Shown here: in pieces, positions 13,161 through 25,306 of the stretch
How the letters are laid out: each line of letters starts with the position of its first letter
Position numbering within the stretch: the first letter of the stretch is position 1
Assembly: GCF_000002425.4 (NCBI RefSeq)
Contig: NC_037273.1
Location: 3,257,526 to 3,321,525 of the forward strand
DNA length: 64,000 nt
Reading direction: 5' to 3'
From: Physcomitrium patens
Lineage: Eukaryota > Streptophyta > Bryopsida > Funariales > Funariaceae
Position numbers and translations under genes: made by a program
The notes under the pieces: generated by a model
Database searches by the model: none
Seen by the model: the letters and a program-made list of their open reading frames with translations, nothing else
Told to the model about the DNA's origin: nothing

Positions 13161-13407
13161 AGATGATAATGTATTGGTGTCATGATGTAATAGAGCTAAT
13201 GAATGAAATAGAAAAGATATTATATTATAAAATATCTTATTTTAAAATATTATAATAAATTATCTTAGAAATACAAATAATAATTAAAAAGATAGTAAAA
13301 CTAAAAAATACTAATATTACCTTTTTATAAAATAAGCTTCTACTTACTTTGTAGAGCCATGAGTAAGAGAACAAAAGTAGATTAGAAAATTAAATAATAT
13401 AAACATG

Positions 13408-14070
13408 TATAAGAAGGAATTAAGATTAGATTTTAGTAAAATTTACCTTAAGAAGCCAAGATTTGATATCCAAAGAGACTAGTTGTCAACATGGCTCAAA
13501 ATCAAACTCTAAGGTACAAAACCACACACTTATGGTGATTCTAGGATTTTTTGGTAGATTAGAAGATAGGATTTGAGGGCAGATTTGAAGAGAGATTTTA
13601 AGACATTGATTTCATATCATTTAAATCAATATTGAGATTCTAAGAGATTTTCAAAGTTAGTAATGTTCTTAATGGAATTAGGATTTGAGAAATAAAAACA
13701 AATTTATAAATTTGAGGGTTTCTTGAGTTCTATGGTGTATATATAGATGAAATTTGAGTAATATGTTGATATGATACTTATGAATGTGTTTGCAAATTTT
13801 TAGATCAATTTAATATTTTGATTGAAGTAAATGAGGATTTTTGTGGATTGAGGTCTCAGAAATTGGAGTTTGAGGGTTAGTAAGTATTTTTAAGATCTTT
13901 AGCAATTCATTAATTAGATTGGAATAAAAAAAATTTATATAAATACTAGAATCAATTTCCAATGTTTAGGTGAAATTTGGAAGTAATTCAATAATTCAAG
14001 AAGGAGATAATGGCATTGAAAGTTTAGTATTTAGGTTGGAATTGGAAGCCATCTAATACTTGATTGGATT
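13408..14070 (+). repeat. Left arm of a ~0.65-kb inverted repeat
   Basis: Read forward it aligns by eye, with many mismatches, to the reverse complement of 17100-17755, including the segments around GTTGTCAACATGGCTCAAAAT and GATTGAGGTCTCAGAAATTG. It separates gag from RT of the decayed gypsy copy. Its identity is unknown. Confidence 0.7.
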
Positions 14071-14639
14071 ATCTTGCATTTCTTTCAATTAATAAGTACA
14101 ACCAATTTCATCTTTTTTATACTTATTTTTAACTAAATTATTAAAAAATATACAAATTTTGAATTGATATCAATAATTTGATCATTTGTTATTAAGATTC
14201 TATCTTGCTACAGAATTTAATAAAATTTTGTTTAAGATTTAAGATTTAATTATGATTTTTTTAGGAATTTATTAGGGTTTGATCTAGGATTTGGTTAAGA
14301 TTTAATTAGAATTTCAGTTAGGATTGACCTAAGATTTGATTAAGATTCAAATAAAGTTTTAATTAGGATTATATTAAGATTTTTATTTTTAATATTTTTA
14401 AGAATTCTTTGTTTTTTTGTTAAATTTTTTATTTCTAATATTTATGAAAATATTATTTTTATTTCTTTAAATTTATATTTTTATATTTTTTAAATATTTC
14501 TGATTATTTTTCTTTAAAATTAAATCATGAATTTTTTGTGTTTTATTTGTGACTTCTTTTAAATTTATTTTAATATATTAAAGTTTGATTAGGTTTATTA
14601 GACATTATTTAAAGTTTTTTTTAGGCTTTATTTGACAAA

Positions 14640-16960
14640 ATGAATGAATTGCACTTAAAGAATATATTGATAAAAATTTTCCTAAGAACTTTATACGCCA
14701 TTCTAACTCTCCAACTGAGGCTCCTATCTTATTAGTGAAGAAAAAAGATGGATCTTTGCAGATGTTTATAGACTATCAAGGACTCAACAAGATCACCATC
14801 AAGAATAAGTATCTTCTACCCTTCATTTTAGGACTTCTTCATCAACTAAATCAAGCTAGTATCTATACTAAAATAGATCTATGAGGAGCATATAATCTAA
14901 TATACATTAAAAAATAAAAAAATAAAAAATAAATAATTATATTTCAAACTAGGTATGGACATTTTAAATATAATGTCATGCCTTTTAGATTAACAAATGT
15001 ATCAACTATTTTTTAGCATCTAATGAATAGTATCTTTTATAAATTTTTTGATGATTTTTTTATTTATAATTTAGACAATATCCTCATCTACTCTAAGAAC
15101 ACAGAAGAGCATGAACTTCATATTTGTCATGTATTATAAAAATTAAGATGTGCGGGATTATATACCAAGATGAAAAAGTGTATATTTCACACTATTCAAG
15201 TTGACTTCCTAGGATACAACATTTCAAATGATGGTCTTATGATGGATTTTAATAAGGTCCAAATTATTATAAATTAGACGATCTCAAAAATAATCAAAGA
15301 TGTGTGATATTTTTTGAAATTTATTAATTTTATCAAATCTTCATCAATTTTTTTTTCAAGTTATAGCTTGTTTATATGCCTAACATGTAAAGACAAACTT
15401 GAGTTAAGCAATGAAGTTGAAACATCTCTTGAAGCTTTAAAGACAACATTTATTTTTGCACCAAACTTATATTGCATTGACTTTTTTAAGGTATTCTTCA
15501 TAGAAACAACTGTATTAGACTTTGCCATGGATATTGTTTTGTCACAAATGAAAGCAAATGACAAGTACCACTTGGTACTTTTTTATTCTAGGAAATTTTT
15601 AATAATTGAGATTAATTATGAGATTTATGACAAAGAACTACTTATAATTATAGATTTATTTCAAGAATAATATTATTATCTAAAAAATACTTCTGATTTA
15701 GTTACTATGTATATAAATTACAAGAACCTTGAGTACTTTATGTTGATACATTTTTTGAATTGTTGCCAAGCCTATTGGAATATGTTCTTATCAAGTTCAC
15801 TTATTGATCCAAAAAACAATAAGGCTTATTAGACATTCTTTTTAAATATTTTTATCTTACATTGAAAAAAAAAATATAACTTTTAATCAACAAAGAATGA
15901 TTTTCTTGAAGCCAAAGTATTTTCATCTTTGAATAATAAAATCAACATTGATTATTGATTTAATCTTTGTCAAGCAAATTCAATCAAGTATATACTTTAA
16001 TTTTCCTATTTATAATATGAAGAATAATTCTTCTAAATCTTATAATACTTCCAAGTTAGAATTAAAGATTAATCTACTTTATTTTGAGAGACAATTATAT
16101 ATTCGAGAAGATGAAATACAATTATGTATTTTTCAAGCTCGTCATGACTTTCCAATAACTAGATATTTTTTATAGAATAGGACTTTGGAGCTAATATTTA
16201 GATATTTTTAGTAGCTTCAAATGTGAAAGGTAGTTAAAGACTTTGTACAATGATGTAATATTTTTTCAAGATCAAAAATTCCTTGGCATCAATTTTATAG
16301 ACTTTTCTAGCTATTACCTATTTCAAACCAATCATGGTCTTTTATTTCTATGGATTTTATCACAGATCTTTTAATCTTAGATTTGTGTGATTCTATATTC
16401 ATGATTGTAGATTTTTTTATTAAGATGGCTTATTTTATATCATATATAAAATCTAATAAAAGTAAAAAAATAGCTAAAAAATTTCTTGATAATATCTATT
16501 GCTATCATGGATTATTCAAAGATATTATATTGAATAAAAGAACTTAATGTATATCAAGATTTTTGAAAATAAAAATTTAACATTCTAAAGATAGATATAA
16601 ACTTCTCTTTGACTTTTGATCTTTAATTAGATAGGCAAATAGAATGTGTGAATTAAGTTATATAGTAATATTTGAGGTGTACCATCAATTATCATCAAAA
16701 TGATTGCATAACTCTTTTGCCATTGGCAAAATTTAAGAACAATAGTTTTGTATATTTTTCTATTCAAGAAACATCTTTTTTGGCTAATTATATTTATTAT
16801 CCATGACTTGATACTTTTGACTTTTAGAAAATTAATAATCCTATAGTAAAAACTTTGGAAAATCATTTATCAAAACTACATGCAATAATAAAAGTGCATT
16901 TAAAGGAAGTTCAAGAATAGCAAAAAAATAATGCAGATGACTATCGCAAGTTTAATATTT
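14640..16960 (+). pseudogene. Decayed gypsy RT, RNase H and integrase
   Basis: The RT segment around 14690-15130 retains readable forms of [15 protein letters not shown], of the IDLRGAYN core and of the YLDDILIFSK box. RNase H at 15314-15670 keeps LTCKDKLE, FAMDIVLSQM, FYSRKF and INYEIYDKEL. The integrase zinc-binding part lies at about 16050-16170 (ARHDFP) and the catalytic core at about 16340-16550 (MDFITDLL, YCYHGL). Each matches the 24-27-kb copy in order, and each is broken by stops and AT-shifted codons. Confidence 0.85.
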
Positions 16961-17099
16961 AGAACCTCAATATCTATTGATTATATCATTGATCTTTTTT
17001 GAGATTTTACACACCTCTCAATAATTAAGTTGGAAAAAAATACACAAAATTTGAAGAAGATCAAACTTACCAAATAGAAGATCAAACCTAAATTTTTCT

Positions 17100-17752
17100 C
17101 CGGTATTGGTTGGCCTGCTACTCCAATCTAAAAATTGAACTTCCAATACCAATATTTCCTTTTTGAACCATTGAATTGTCTCCAAAATGTGCCTAAATTG
17201 TTAGAAATCAAGTCTAGTCTCCATACAAAAAAAATCACTTGAAGCCAATTAATAAATTATTAAATATCTTAAAAATATTCATCAACTCTCAAATTCTAAT
17301 TTTTGAGACCTCAATTTATAAAAACCTTCATACACTTCAATCTAATTATTTAATTGATTTCAAAATTTTCACATGCACTAAAAATTAAAATACCAATATA
17401 TTGACCAAAATTCACTTATACTCACACCACAAAATTCAAAAGACCCTCAATTTTTTGAACATAATTTTATTGTTTAAAATCTAATCCAACCAAGAAAATC
17501 ACTAACTTTAAAAATCTCCCAAAAATTAAATATTAATTTGATTGATATAAAATCAATGCTTAAAAATCTCTTTGTAAATTTGCTATCAAATATTTACTCT
17601 TTAATCTATCAAAGAATCTTAGAGTCACTGTAAGTATGAGGTTTTGTGCCTTAGGATCTGATTTTGATCCATATTGACAACTGATCTTCTCCAAGTATCA
17701 ATATTTGGTAATTTGAAGTAATTTTTACTTGAACCTATTGATAACTCTCTTC

Positions 17753-17755
<3 letters not shown>
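17100..17755 (-). repeat. Right arm of the ~0.65-kb inverted repeat
   Basis: The reverse complement aligns with 13408-14070. The outer end abuts a long AT run at 17757-17792 and the inner end lies just after the decayed integrase. Confidence 0.7.

Positions 17756-17756
<1 letters not shown>

Positions 17757-17792
<36 letters not shown>
17757..17792 (+). repeat. (AT)n microsatellite
   Basis: About eighteen AT units lie immediately outside the right arm of the inverted repeat. Confidence 0.95.
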
Positions 17793-17795
<3 letters not shown>

Positions 17796-17867
17796 ATTAC
17801 TTGCTTTTGAATATCTTGATTTGATATATAATAATTGAATATATTGATTTTAATAGATGTCATTGAT

Positions 17868-18050
17868 GCAAAGCATTAATCTTCTTTGGTATATGTGCAA
17901 GATTCTTTGTTGGCTTTCTCATGTATTCACTAATATCATATTTTTACCAATAAAAAAGATATACTAACCTATTTTGGCACTGATTTAAATCTAAGACTTC
18001 TTCTACCTCAAATTCTTGATTATTATCTACTTCTATAAGAGGAGGTGATA
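17868..18050 (-). pseudogene. Chromodomain remnant of a gypsy element, on the opposite strand
   Basis: The minus strand reads like the chromodomain at 27.3-27.5 kb: a PP-IE start, then QEFEVEEVLD, then a broken YLFYW and YDI, then NLAHIP. It lies beyond the plus-strand integrase but in the opposite orientation, so it is either a second, inverted copy or the product of rearrangement. A similar minus-strand remnant is at 58.3-58.5 kb. Confidence 0.7.
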
Positions 18051-18611
18051 TAATAATATATTTGCTTTTGAATATCTTGATTTTCTATAAAAAAAAAGAA
18101 GATTCTAATTTCTACTATTGATTGAAACTTCTATATTTTTGTAATACTAAAGAGATTGAAAATCAATAACTAGCAAATTTAATTTTAGAGCTATCATTTG
18201 TACACTTATTATATAAGACATTATAATTATTACAACCTTCAAGACAATATAATTAAAATAAAGATCTTTAAGAACAACATGTCCTTTGAATAGATGGTGA
18301 GATATAACATGTTTAATATTATGACCTTAGAAGAAATTTTTAATATTTGATGATTTTATTAAAGGTAGGAATGACTCTTGTTGGTATTTTAAATGTTTTA
18401 TTTGAAAAAAGCTAAAAAGGCCTTAACAACAATCAAATAATATGGTGGTCTATTCATCTTAGTATAAAATACCATCAATGGTTGAAAAGACCAATTAACC
18501 ATCTTTAAAGAGAATAAAGATCAGAGTATGTGGCAAATAGAATTTATTGCATCTTAAATTTTTTCAATATATGATAATTCATCTTTGTAGAACTTGTTTC
18601 TAAAAAGAGGT
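18051..18611. other. Unassigned decayed DNA
   Basis: AT-rich sequence between the chromodomain remnant and the LTR fragment. No domain could be read with confidence on either strand. Confidence 0.4.
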
Positions 18612-18700
18612 AATATCATAGACTTACATATTTATCCTAATATTTATCTATATAATTAAGTAGAAGTAGATAAAAGTAGATTTATTTCATAATATTTTTA
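18612..18700 (+). repeat. Truncated LTR of the decayed gypsy element
   Basis: About 90 bp match the start of the LTR at 11395, including a shared TATTTATCTATAT stretch and ATTTATTTCATAATATTTT. The sequence then passes into copia RT, so most of this LTR is missing. Confidence 0.6.
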
Positions 18701-19000
18701 AGCAATTAAGTGACATAAGTACATATTGAGAATTGTTTTTTTCAAAATTCATGTCTTTGATACCATGTGACAAAGTGACTAATTGTTTTATACAGCAAGT
18801 GCAAGCAAAAGGCAAATAATATCCTACTTTATGACTAAAACAAATGTTTATATATAATCTAGTCCTTTCTTTTGTTCAAAATTTCTTGTAATTAATCTTG
18901 CTTTATTTTTTTAGAGAGTGTCATCAATTCTACATTTTTCTTTGTAAATCCACTTGATTGATATAAGTTTCTTCTATGGTAGAAGCTTTATAATAATCCA
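18700..19000 (-). pseudogene. Copia reverse transcriptase, N-terminal part
   Basis: On the minus strand, 18950-19000 reads like the copia KWVYK(I/T)K segment (here IKWIYKEK), followed by remnants of KARLVARGFEQKKGLDY and, near 18720-18760, of LALAVQNNW. It leads into the DVKTAFL motif found at 11390 on the far side of the gypsy zone. Confidence 0.75.
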
Positions 19001-19769
19001 TGTATTATTATCATATATAGATTTTATTTTATCCATCATATTTGCTTATCATCTGAGATTGGTGGTGACTTCTTGATAAGTACTTGGTTTGGTAGAGAGA
19101 TCTAATAGGCCACAAAACTAGTCTTGTAAATAGATGGATCATTTGATAGTACGACAAGAAGCACCATTTAGTAAGATAAGATGTATTGGAATAATTTTTT
19201 TTAATCCATTGTGATTGAGTATGGCAATAAGCAGATTAGTGATATTATATAGATTATTAATATAAGATGATAAATCATTAATTGCATCAAAATTTTGTTA
19301 TTCATTAATATTGTCAAGATTAGTATAATATGAGGAAAAACATTTCTTACATAATGAATTAAGTTTAGGAGCTAAAATTGGTATTTTTATGTTATTGGTA
19401 GTAGACTATTGATCAAAGAGAGTTATAACATCTAATTATACAGCAATTGAAATTGGCTCAAAAGCAAGCTCTGTTGGTAATGGAGTAGTTGCATGGCTTA
19501 ATGTTTGTATAAGCTCAAAGCAATGTCCAAAGCTTAGAGCTTGTATAGATTTACAAATGGACTCTAATAATGATAATATAGCTATAGGTTGCAGTTCTTT
19601 TGTTGCTAACATTGACATTAGATAATGATGTTGCTTTAACATAGATGTGGCTTTTGGTCTTCCATCAAAATCATTCTTATTATCAAATTCTTTGTAGGTA
19701 AAAAAGACCTTGATTCAAGGCATTAAGTAATTAAAAGGTAAGAATTGACTTTATATCATTAGTCTTTAG
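19001..19769 (-). other. Presumed copia integrase-RT linker region
   Basis: It lies between copia integrase and RT in the right order and spacing. A 68-codon minus-strand frame at 19436-19642 is open but not recognisable. No separate gene is supported. Confidence 0.4.
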
Positions 19770-20420
19770 AAATTTGGTTTCATCAAAGATTACATTGTAA
19801 ATTATTTAGATCTAACAAAGTCTTAAAAAATATACAAAATATGCCATTAATTCATATTTTATTTTCATATATAGTCATATATGCAATCATGGATCTATTT
19901 TATATTATTTTATATCATTGTATAAAATATAGCACAAACATCCAAATATCCAAAAAACATTTAATCAAACTTAATGCCAAAAAATATCTCATTGAAAGCA
20001 ATTTTATTATTGTCTTATCTAGAATTTGTATTAATGATCAACATTATAGTCCTTATAGCCTCAATCCATAGATATTTATGAACTTTATCTCCAATCAATA
20101 TTGTACGTACTTTGTTGAAGATAGTGTCATTCTTTTTTTTTTGATTCTTCATTCTATTGAGGCATACTAGTAGTACTAAATTATCTCAAGATACCATTGT
20201 CTTCCAAGTACTAACAAAATTCTTAAGAAATAAACTCACATATTTTGTCAAAATAAAGAAATAGGATTTTATATTGTCTTTGTTTTTCAATCATAATATA
20301 AAAAATTCTAAACTTGTCAATTGACTCATCCTCATTTATTATAAAGTAAATCCATAAGTGGTAGCTAAAATCATCTGTAAATAGTATGTAGTAATAAGAA
20401 TGTCCTAGTAATTTAATGAA
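19770..20420 (-). pseudogene. Copia integrase, broken
   Basis: On the minus strand, 20265-20400 reads as the integrase core (FTDDFSYHLWIYF for a typical FIDDYSRYTWVYF). Further on come NRVRTMLI-like and KYLWIEA, then remnants of the NNKTPFE(I)WFG and FGC segments, and finally a decayed IFDETNF near 19770. Integrase inserts the cDNA copy into the chromosome. Confidence 0.8.
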
Positions 20421-20602
20421 TAGAATATCTTAGACATTTGTATGTATCAATACTAGAGAAATTGTAATCCAATTATGAGATTTTCTAAGAATTATGTGAA
20501 GTTTTTTTACCTTAATAACAAGCTAAGTATAAGATGTTCTTAACTAAAAAAATTGATAACCTAATAGCTACTCTATGAGAATTCATAATAGCTAAATTTC
20601 TA

Positions 20603-20650
<48 letters not shown>

Positions 20651-22690
20651 TAACCTTTTGTATCTAAATGAAGAGAGGTTTTTTGAGGAAAAATTTATGT
20701 TGTATAGTTTTTGATTGTCTTCTATTAAAGAAGTTGGCTAATCATTCAATTTTGCCTATTCAAAATTTTAATTTTAGATATTCTAATTTATTTAATCCAT
20801 CATTTAGATTTCATATTAATTTTTTCTACTATCATGTCTAAATTCTAAATTAATACTATACTACACTATGTGAGATTGAAGATGTATAGATTTTTTACAC
20901 TAATGATTTGACCAACTGATAGAATATTGCAATAAAAATTGAGAATATAACAAACATCCCTTAAGGTTTTTATTTCTTTATTTGATCAAGACAAGTCAAT
21001 TATACCTTGACTAGCAATTCTATGATTTTGTCCAAAAATTGATATCATTGATGTACTTTGTAATTTATCTACAATATTAAATATTGAACGATTACTTAAA
21101 AAATATTTGAAAGCATCTAAATCTATAATCTATTGGTTTTTTTTAGCTTTTGTGATTGCTAATAATTCTAATGCTTGTAACATGGCTTTGTTAATAAGTA
21201 AATTTGATGAGTTTTTATTGAATAGTATTCACCATAATATTCTTCAATTAAATTTATTTAAAGATTGATTCTAGATGATGATTTTTCATAATTTTTTCTT
21301 ACATAATAGTTATCTCTTAATAGGATTGATTAATATGGTAGATGTTTAAGAACTTTATAAAAATAAAATATATGTTCATGTTTATCATATCTTCTATATA
21401 TAATCAAAGTATTATGTTACCTTAGTAATAATTTTGAATGTCAATATTAGAATCTATTAGATCCATATCAATTCCAATGTTCTCATAATAAAGTGCTAAA
21501 GTATTGTTCTTCATATCATTCATTGCTTTGATAGTAATGTTGATTGTAGATATTGCATACTTTCATTAAAAGTGTTTCATTAAAGAATTCAATAGACTAT
21601 TATAATGTCACATTTGTTTTGGTCAAATGAATTCTATTTCATACTTCTTATAACATAGGCATAATTTTCTTGGAGAATATCTAAGATATAATTTTTTCAA
21701 AGCAACAAATAAGGCAATTGAAAATATTGTGAACAATCATCTTATGTAATTGTTCTTGATTTATTACTTTAAGATCTTTGAAAACTTCATTTGTGTGTTG
21801 CATGAATGTTGAGACATCTAAATATTTAGGTCTTATATATATAGTTAGGATTTTTTAAAATATTTTCTAAAATCCAAACTAGTGGGAGGCTAATTGAAAG
21901 GAATAAAACCAAGCTATGGTCGGATGATGGTAAGGAATGAAAAACTTCATCCCTATTGGTTGAATACCATGTCCAATGGGCTTTGAAGAGGCTGCCTGTG
22001 ACCTTAACAAGGGTTTTAGTGAATTCAAAAGGAAAATTTGGGAATAAGAAGCCAAGTTTGTAAAATTTAGGATTTAGACTACAATTTTTGTGCAAAAATT
22101 AGAGGATTTGGAGTTAGGATGAAGAAGTTATAGACGTTTGAAGTTAAGGTATTAATTTAAGTCATAATATTACTCTTTTGTGAATACGAGGAGTTGTACG
22201 GTAGTTTTTGAAGATCGAAAGGTGAGTCTGGAATGGCAATTTTAAAGCCTACATCTTTTATGAAACAATTGTTGTTTTTAGAATTCATTTAAAGGAGATA
22301 TAAGGAGTTGAAGGCGATGCTTCCAAATCAAAGGCAGTAAGTGAGTGATTTTGTTTATAGTAATGGTTGGAGCCATAACTTGAGTTTTTGGACAAATTTT
22401 TAGCTCAAAATTTTAAGAAAATGAAAAATTTTGTGTTATAAAGCCATATATAAAAATTTCGTGGCATTTAAGGTTTTATTTTGTGACATATAAAGAAAAT
22501 TGCACGTGGATGTATAAAGACAAGGGTTTGAAGTAACTATTAGGGTTTTCAAGATATCTTAAGTTTTACAACGAATTTGTAGTTGAAATTTGTTGTAGAA
22601 GTTGATAAGAATACATTAGTACTTCATGTAAATTTTGAGTAAGTTTGGATAGTCAGATCAGGAGTTATGAGGTATTGAAGTTCAAAAAAA
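20421..22690 (-). other. Presumed copia gag-protease remnant plus unassigned DNA
   Basis: Position suggests copia gag-protease and pre-integrase sequence up to about 21.8 kb, but I could not read motifs. An (AT)n run lies at 20605-20648. From about 21830 to 22690 the base composition is less AT-rich and the DNA resembles neither copia nor the chromovirus LTR. It replaces the expected 5' LTR of the chromovirus. Confidence 0.4.
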
Positions 22691-22731
22691 TTCTTGTTAA
22701 ATCTCAAGTCTGTATTTCGGTGTCCGTGATA
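22691..22731 (+). repeat. Remnant of the chromovirus 5' LTR (last ~40 bp)
   Basis: It matches the end of the 3' LTR (about 29774-29814), including CTCAAGTCTGTATTT. It ends GTGATA where the 3' LTR ends ATGACA. Sequence to its left does not match the rest of the LTR. Confidence 0.65.
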
Positions 22732-22754
22732 GTTTGTCGAGACTTCACTCACCT

Positions 22755-22767
22755 CGGATATCAGAGC
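22755..22767 (+). promoter_or_regulatory. Possible primer-binding site
   Basis: CGGATATCAGAGC resembles TGGTATCAGAGC, the complement of the 3' end of plant initiator tRNA-Met used by many plant LTR elements. It lies about 23 bp from the apparent LTR end, farther than usual, so either the LTR end is misplaced or the site is fortuitous. Confidence 0.4.
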
Positions 22768-23011
22768 TAGTTTCTTCTTTGTTAGAGTGTGAATTACCCC
22801 TCTGCTTGGAAGTGTACTAGCATTTTAGAGGTTGCGGATTACCCTCCTCTAAACTGATACTTCTTTTGTTACAATATTGGAGTCTTATTCTTCTAGGAGA
22901 GAGTGGATTACTCCTTTTCTTGAAACTCTTAAGGCATTTTAGAGGTTGCGGAGTACCCTCCTCTAAACCAATATTGTCTTTTTGTAGAGTCATTTCTGTC
23001 CTTCTCTTAGA

Positions 23012-24035
23012 ATGGCCGAGGGCCAAGACATTAGTATGACGGAAAGTTCAGAGTCTAAGTTAGATGCTATCATGAATGCCCTCGCTACATTATCGCAAAG
23101 AACTGCAGAGATTGAAGGAGTCGTGGCAAGGCTTCATAATGATGGAGCATCTAGGATGGCACAATCTAGGTTGTACCAACTTCAAACTTCTGCACTTGGA
23201 GAAGCAACTTCACCTCAGGTTCGACAAGCACCAGTGGTTCTACAACATAAGGAGCCCCGAGTTAGCCTTCCAGACAAGTTCGATGGTACGCGTTCCAAGT
23301 TTTGAGGATTCGTCAACCAAATCAGGTTGATAACAGTTTTACAGCCCGAATACTATCCAACGGAGGAATCACGTGTTGGACTTGTTGGAACCTTATTTAC
23401 AGGGCAAGCTCTATCATAGTTTGCTCCTTTGTTTGAGAAACGATCGTCCATACTAAACAACTTTGAAACCTTTTTGGAGGAGTTTGTGGAAGCATTTGGT
23501 GAACACGACAAGATTCAATGGACTACAACAAAGATCTGGTCACTACGACAAGGGATGCGCTCTACATCAGTCTATACATCGGACTTCAGGCAATTAGCAT
23601 GCGACATCAATTGGGACAAAGAAGCGTTGATGAGTCAATTCTATTGGGATTTAAGGGACGATGTGAAGGATTTGCTGTTAACTCTTCCTGATCCGCAAAC
23701 GCTCAACGAAGCTATTAGCCAAGTTGTGAAGTGCGATAACCGCCTATTCCAACGTCACCAAGACCAACGTTCAAGACAACATACGGTTTGCCACACCCCA
23801 ATTATGTCGACAAGCAGCGTGAATTCACATTCAGAGATAAAAGACATGCAAATTGATGCGGTACGTGTCAAATCTCTTACTCTAGAAAAAAAAAGCGGCG
23901 TATAGAGGAAGGTGTATGCTTGTATTGCGGTGAAGAAGGTCACAAAGTTGGAAACCGCCCCAAGAAGCAAAATCGACGTATTATCAAGACTAGGGGCACG
24001 TTTATTCAGGAAAATAAGGATGCCCAGCCACAATA
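23012..24035 (+). pseudogene. Chromovirus gag with zinc knuckle, broken
   Basis: The start MAEGQDISMTESSES is followed by a predicted coiled or helical N-terminus, then capsid segments (PDKFDGTRSKF, QFYWDLRDDVKDLLLTLP) and PMQIDAVR-like sequence (MQIDAVR). A nucleocapsid knuckle reads CLYCGEEGHKVGNRPKK, with the fourth ligand Cys replaced. Stops occur at 23303 (TGA), 23417 or so (TAG) and 24034 (TAG), and an A-tract near 23887 shifts the frame. Confidence 0.88.
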
Positions 24036-24041
24036 GGAACC

Positions 24042-24430
24042 GTGCGGCTGGACAGTGAAATATCGCAACAACAACCAGGTTCCTTTCTTTCCGCTCAACC
24101 TGCCTTTTGTTTTACAATCCCTCTACTTATTGGCCCTCAGAAACTAAGAACCTTAGCATTATTAGATTCAGGAGCATCTGCTCGTTTCTTAGACGAAGAA
24201 GTTGCGAAGCGTCATAAGATCCCTTTAGTACAAAAATCCAAACCTATTCACGTTGAGGTCATAGATGGACAACCTTTATTGTCTGGTAGTGTCATCCATG
24301 AATCAGAACCTATAGAAGTGACGTTTAAAGGCCATAGTAGTCATATTATTTTCAATATTATTAGAATCCCATCAAATCCTGTTATTTTTGGTCTTTCCTG
24401 ATTGGAAAAGCATAACCTATCCATAGATTG
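24042..24430 (+). pseudogene. Chromovirus aspartic protease
   Basis: The 119-codon open stretch carries the retropepsin active site as LLDSGAS, preceded by a hydrophobic strand and followed by a conserved IFGLSWLEKHN-type end, in which W has become a stop (TGA at about 24400). The protease matures the Gag-Pol polyprotein. Confidence 0.85.
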
Positions 24431-25300
24431 AAGTTGCGGAAGATAACCTTTCCCACAAAACCATCCAAGAGCAAGCCTAGTAGAAAACCCCGAATAAAAA
24501 AATCCTTATTTATTGGAGCAAGAATGTTTATAAGATCGTCCAAGGAAGGCACACCGTTTGTCATTTATGCGACTCCAACTACCGGGGAGAAGATCTCGAC
24601 AGCAAGTATACCGGAGCAATATAAGGATTTTAAAGACGTGTTTCAAAAGAAAAATGCCAACATGCTACCGGAACACAGATCATATGATTGTGCCATAGAC
24701 TTGCAGGAAGGAGCACAACCGCCTTTTGGCCCAATCTACAATCTATCGCAGACGGAGTTGGCAGAGTTGCAAAAGTACATCGACGAGAATCTAGCCAAGA
24801 ATTTCATCCATCATTCAAAATCGTCAACTGGAGCACCCATCTTATTTGTGAAGAAGAAAGATGGCTCATTGCAGATGTGCGTGGACTATCGAGGCCTCAA
24901 CAAGGTAACAAAGAAGAATCGTTATTCGTTACCCTTGATTTCTGGTCTCTTAGAACAACTTGGACGTGCAAGGATCTTTACAAAAATTGATCTAAGGGGA
25001 GCTTACAACCTCGTACAAATCAAGGAAGGAGATGACTGGAAGATAGCGTTCCGTACAACGTATGGCCATTTTGAGTATAATGTCATGCCCTTTGGTCTTA
25101 CCAATGCTCCAGCTGTCTTTCAACATATGATGAATGATATTTTCCGAGAGCACCTTGATGATTTTGTTGTCATCTATTTGGATGATATTTTGATATTCTC
25201 TAAAAATAAAGAAGAGCGTAAAAAACACGTTCATTTGGTCTTGGAGAAACTACGTGAGCGAGAACTATATGCCAAGTTGAAGAAGTGTTTATTTCACTAA
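24428..25300 (+). pseudogene. Chromovirus reverse transcriptase
   Basis: A 290-codon open stretch. Motifs in order: [53 protein letters not shown], and the catalytic YLDDILIFSK. It ends at a TAA where the decayed paralogue and family logic suggest CAA. RT copies the element RNA into DNA. The catalytic residues are intact. Confidence 0.93.
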
Positions 25301-25306
25301 ATAGAG

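Larger units (their letters stand above)
11395..18700 (+). mobile_element. Heavily decayed Ty3/gypsy zone inserted in the copia RT
   Basis: It starts with an LTR-like stretch whose first ~90 bp recur at 18612-18700, just before the copia RT resumes. Between them are gag (12.1-13.2 kb) and RT, RNase H and integrase (14.6-17.0 kb) on the plus strand, all clearly related to the better preserved element at 23-27.5 kb. An inverted repeat pair and an opposite-strand chromodomain show later rearrangement or further insertions. AT content is extreme and stops are everywhere. Confidence 0.75.
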
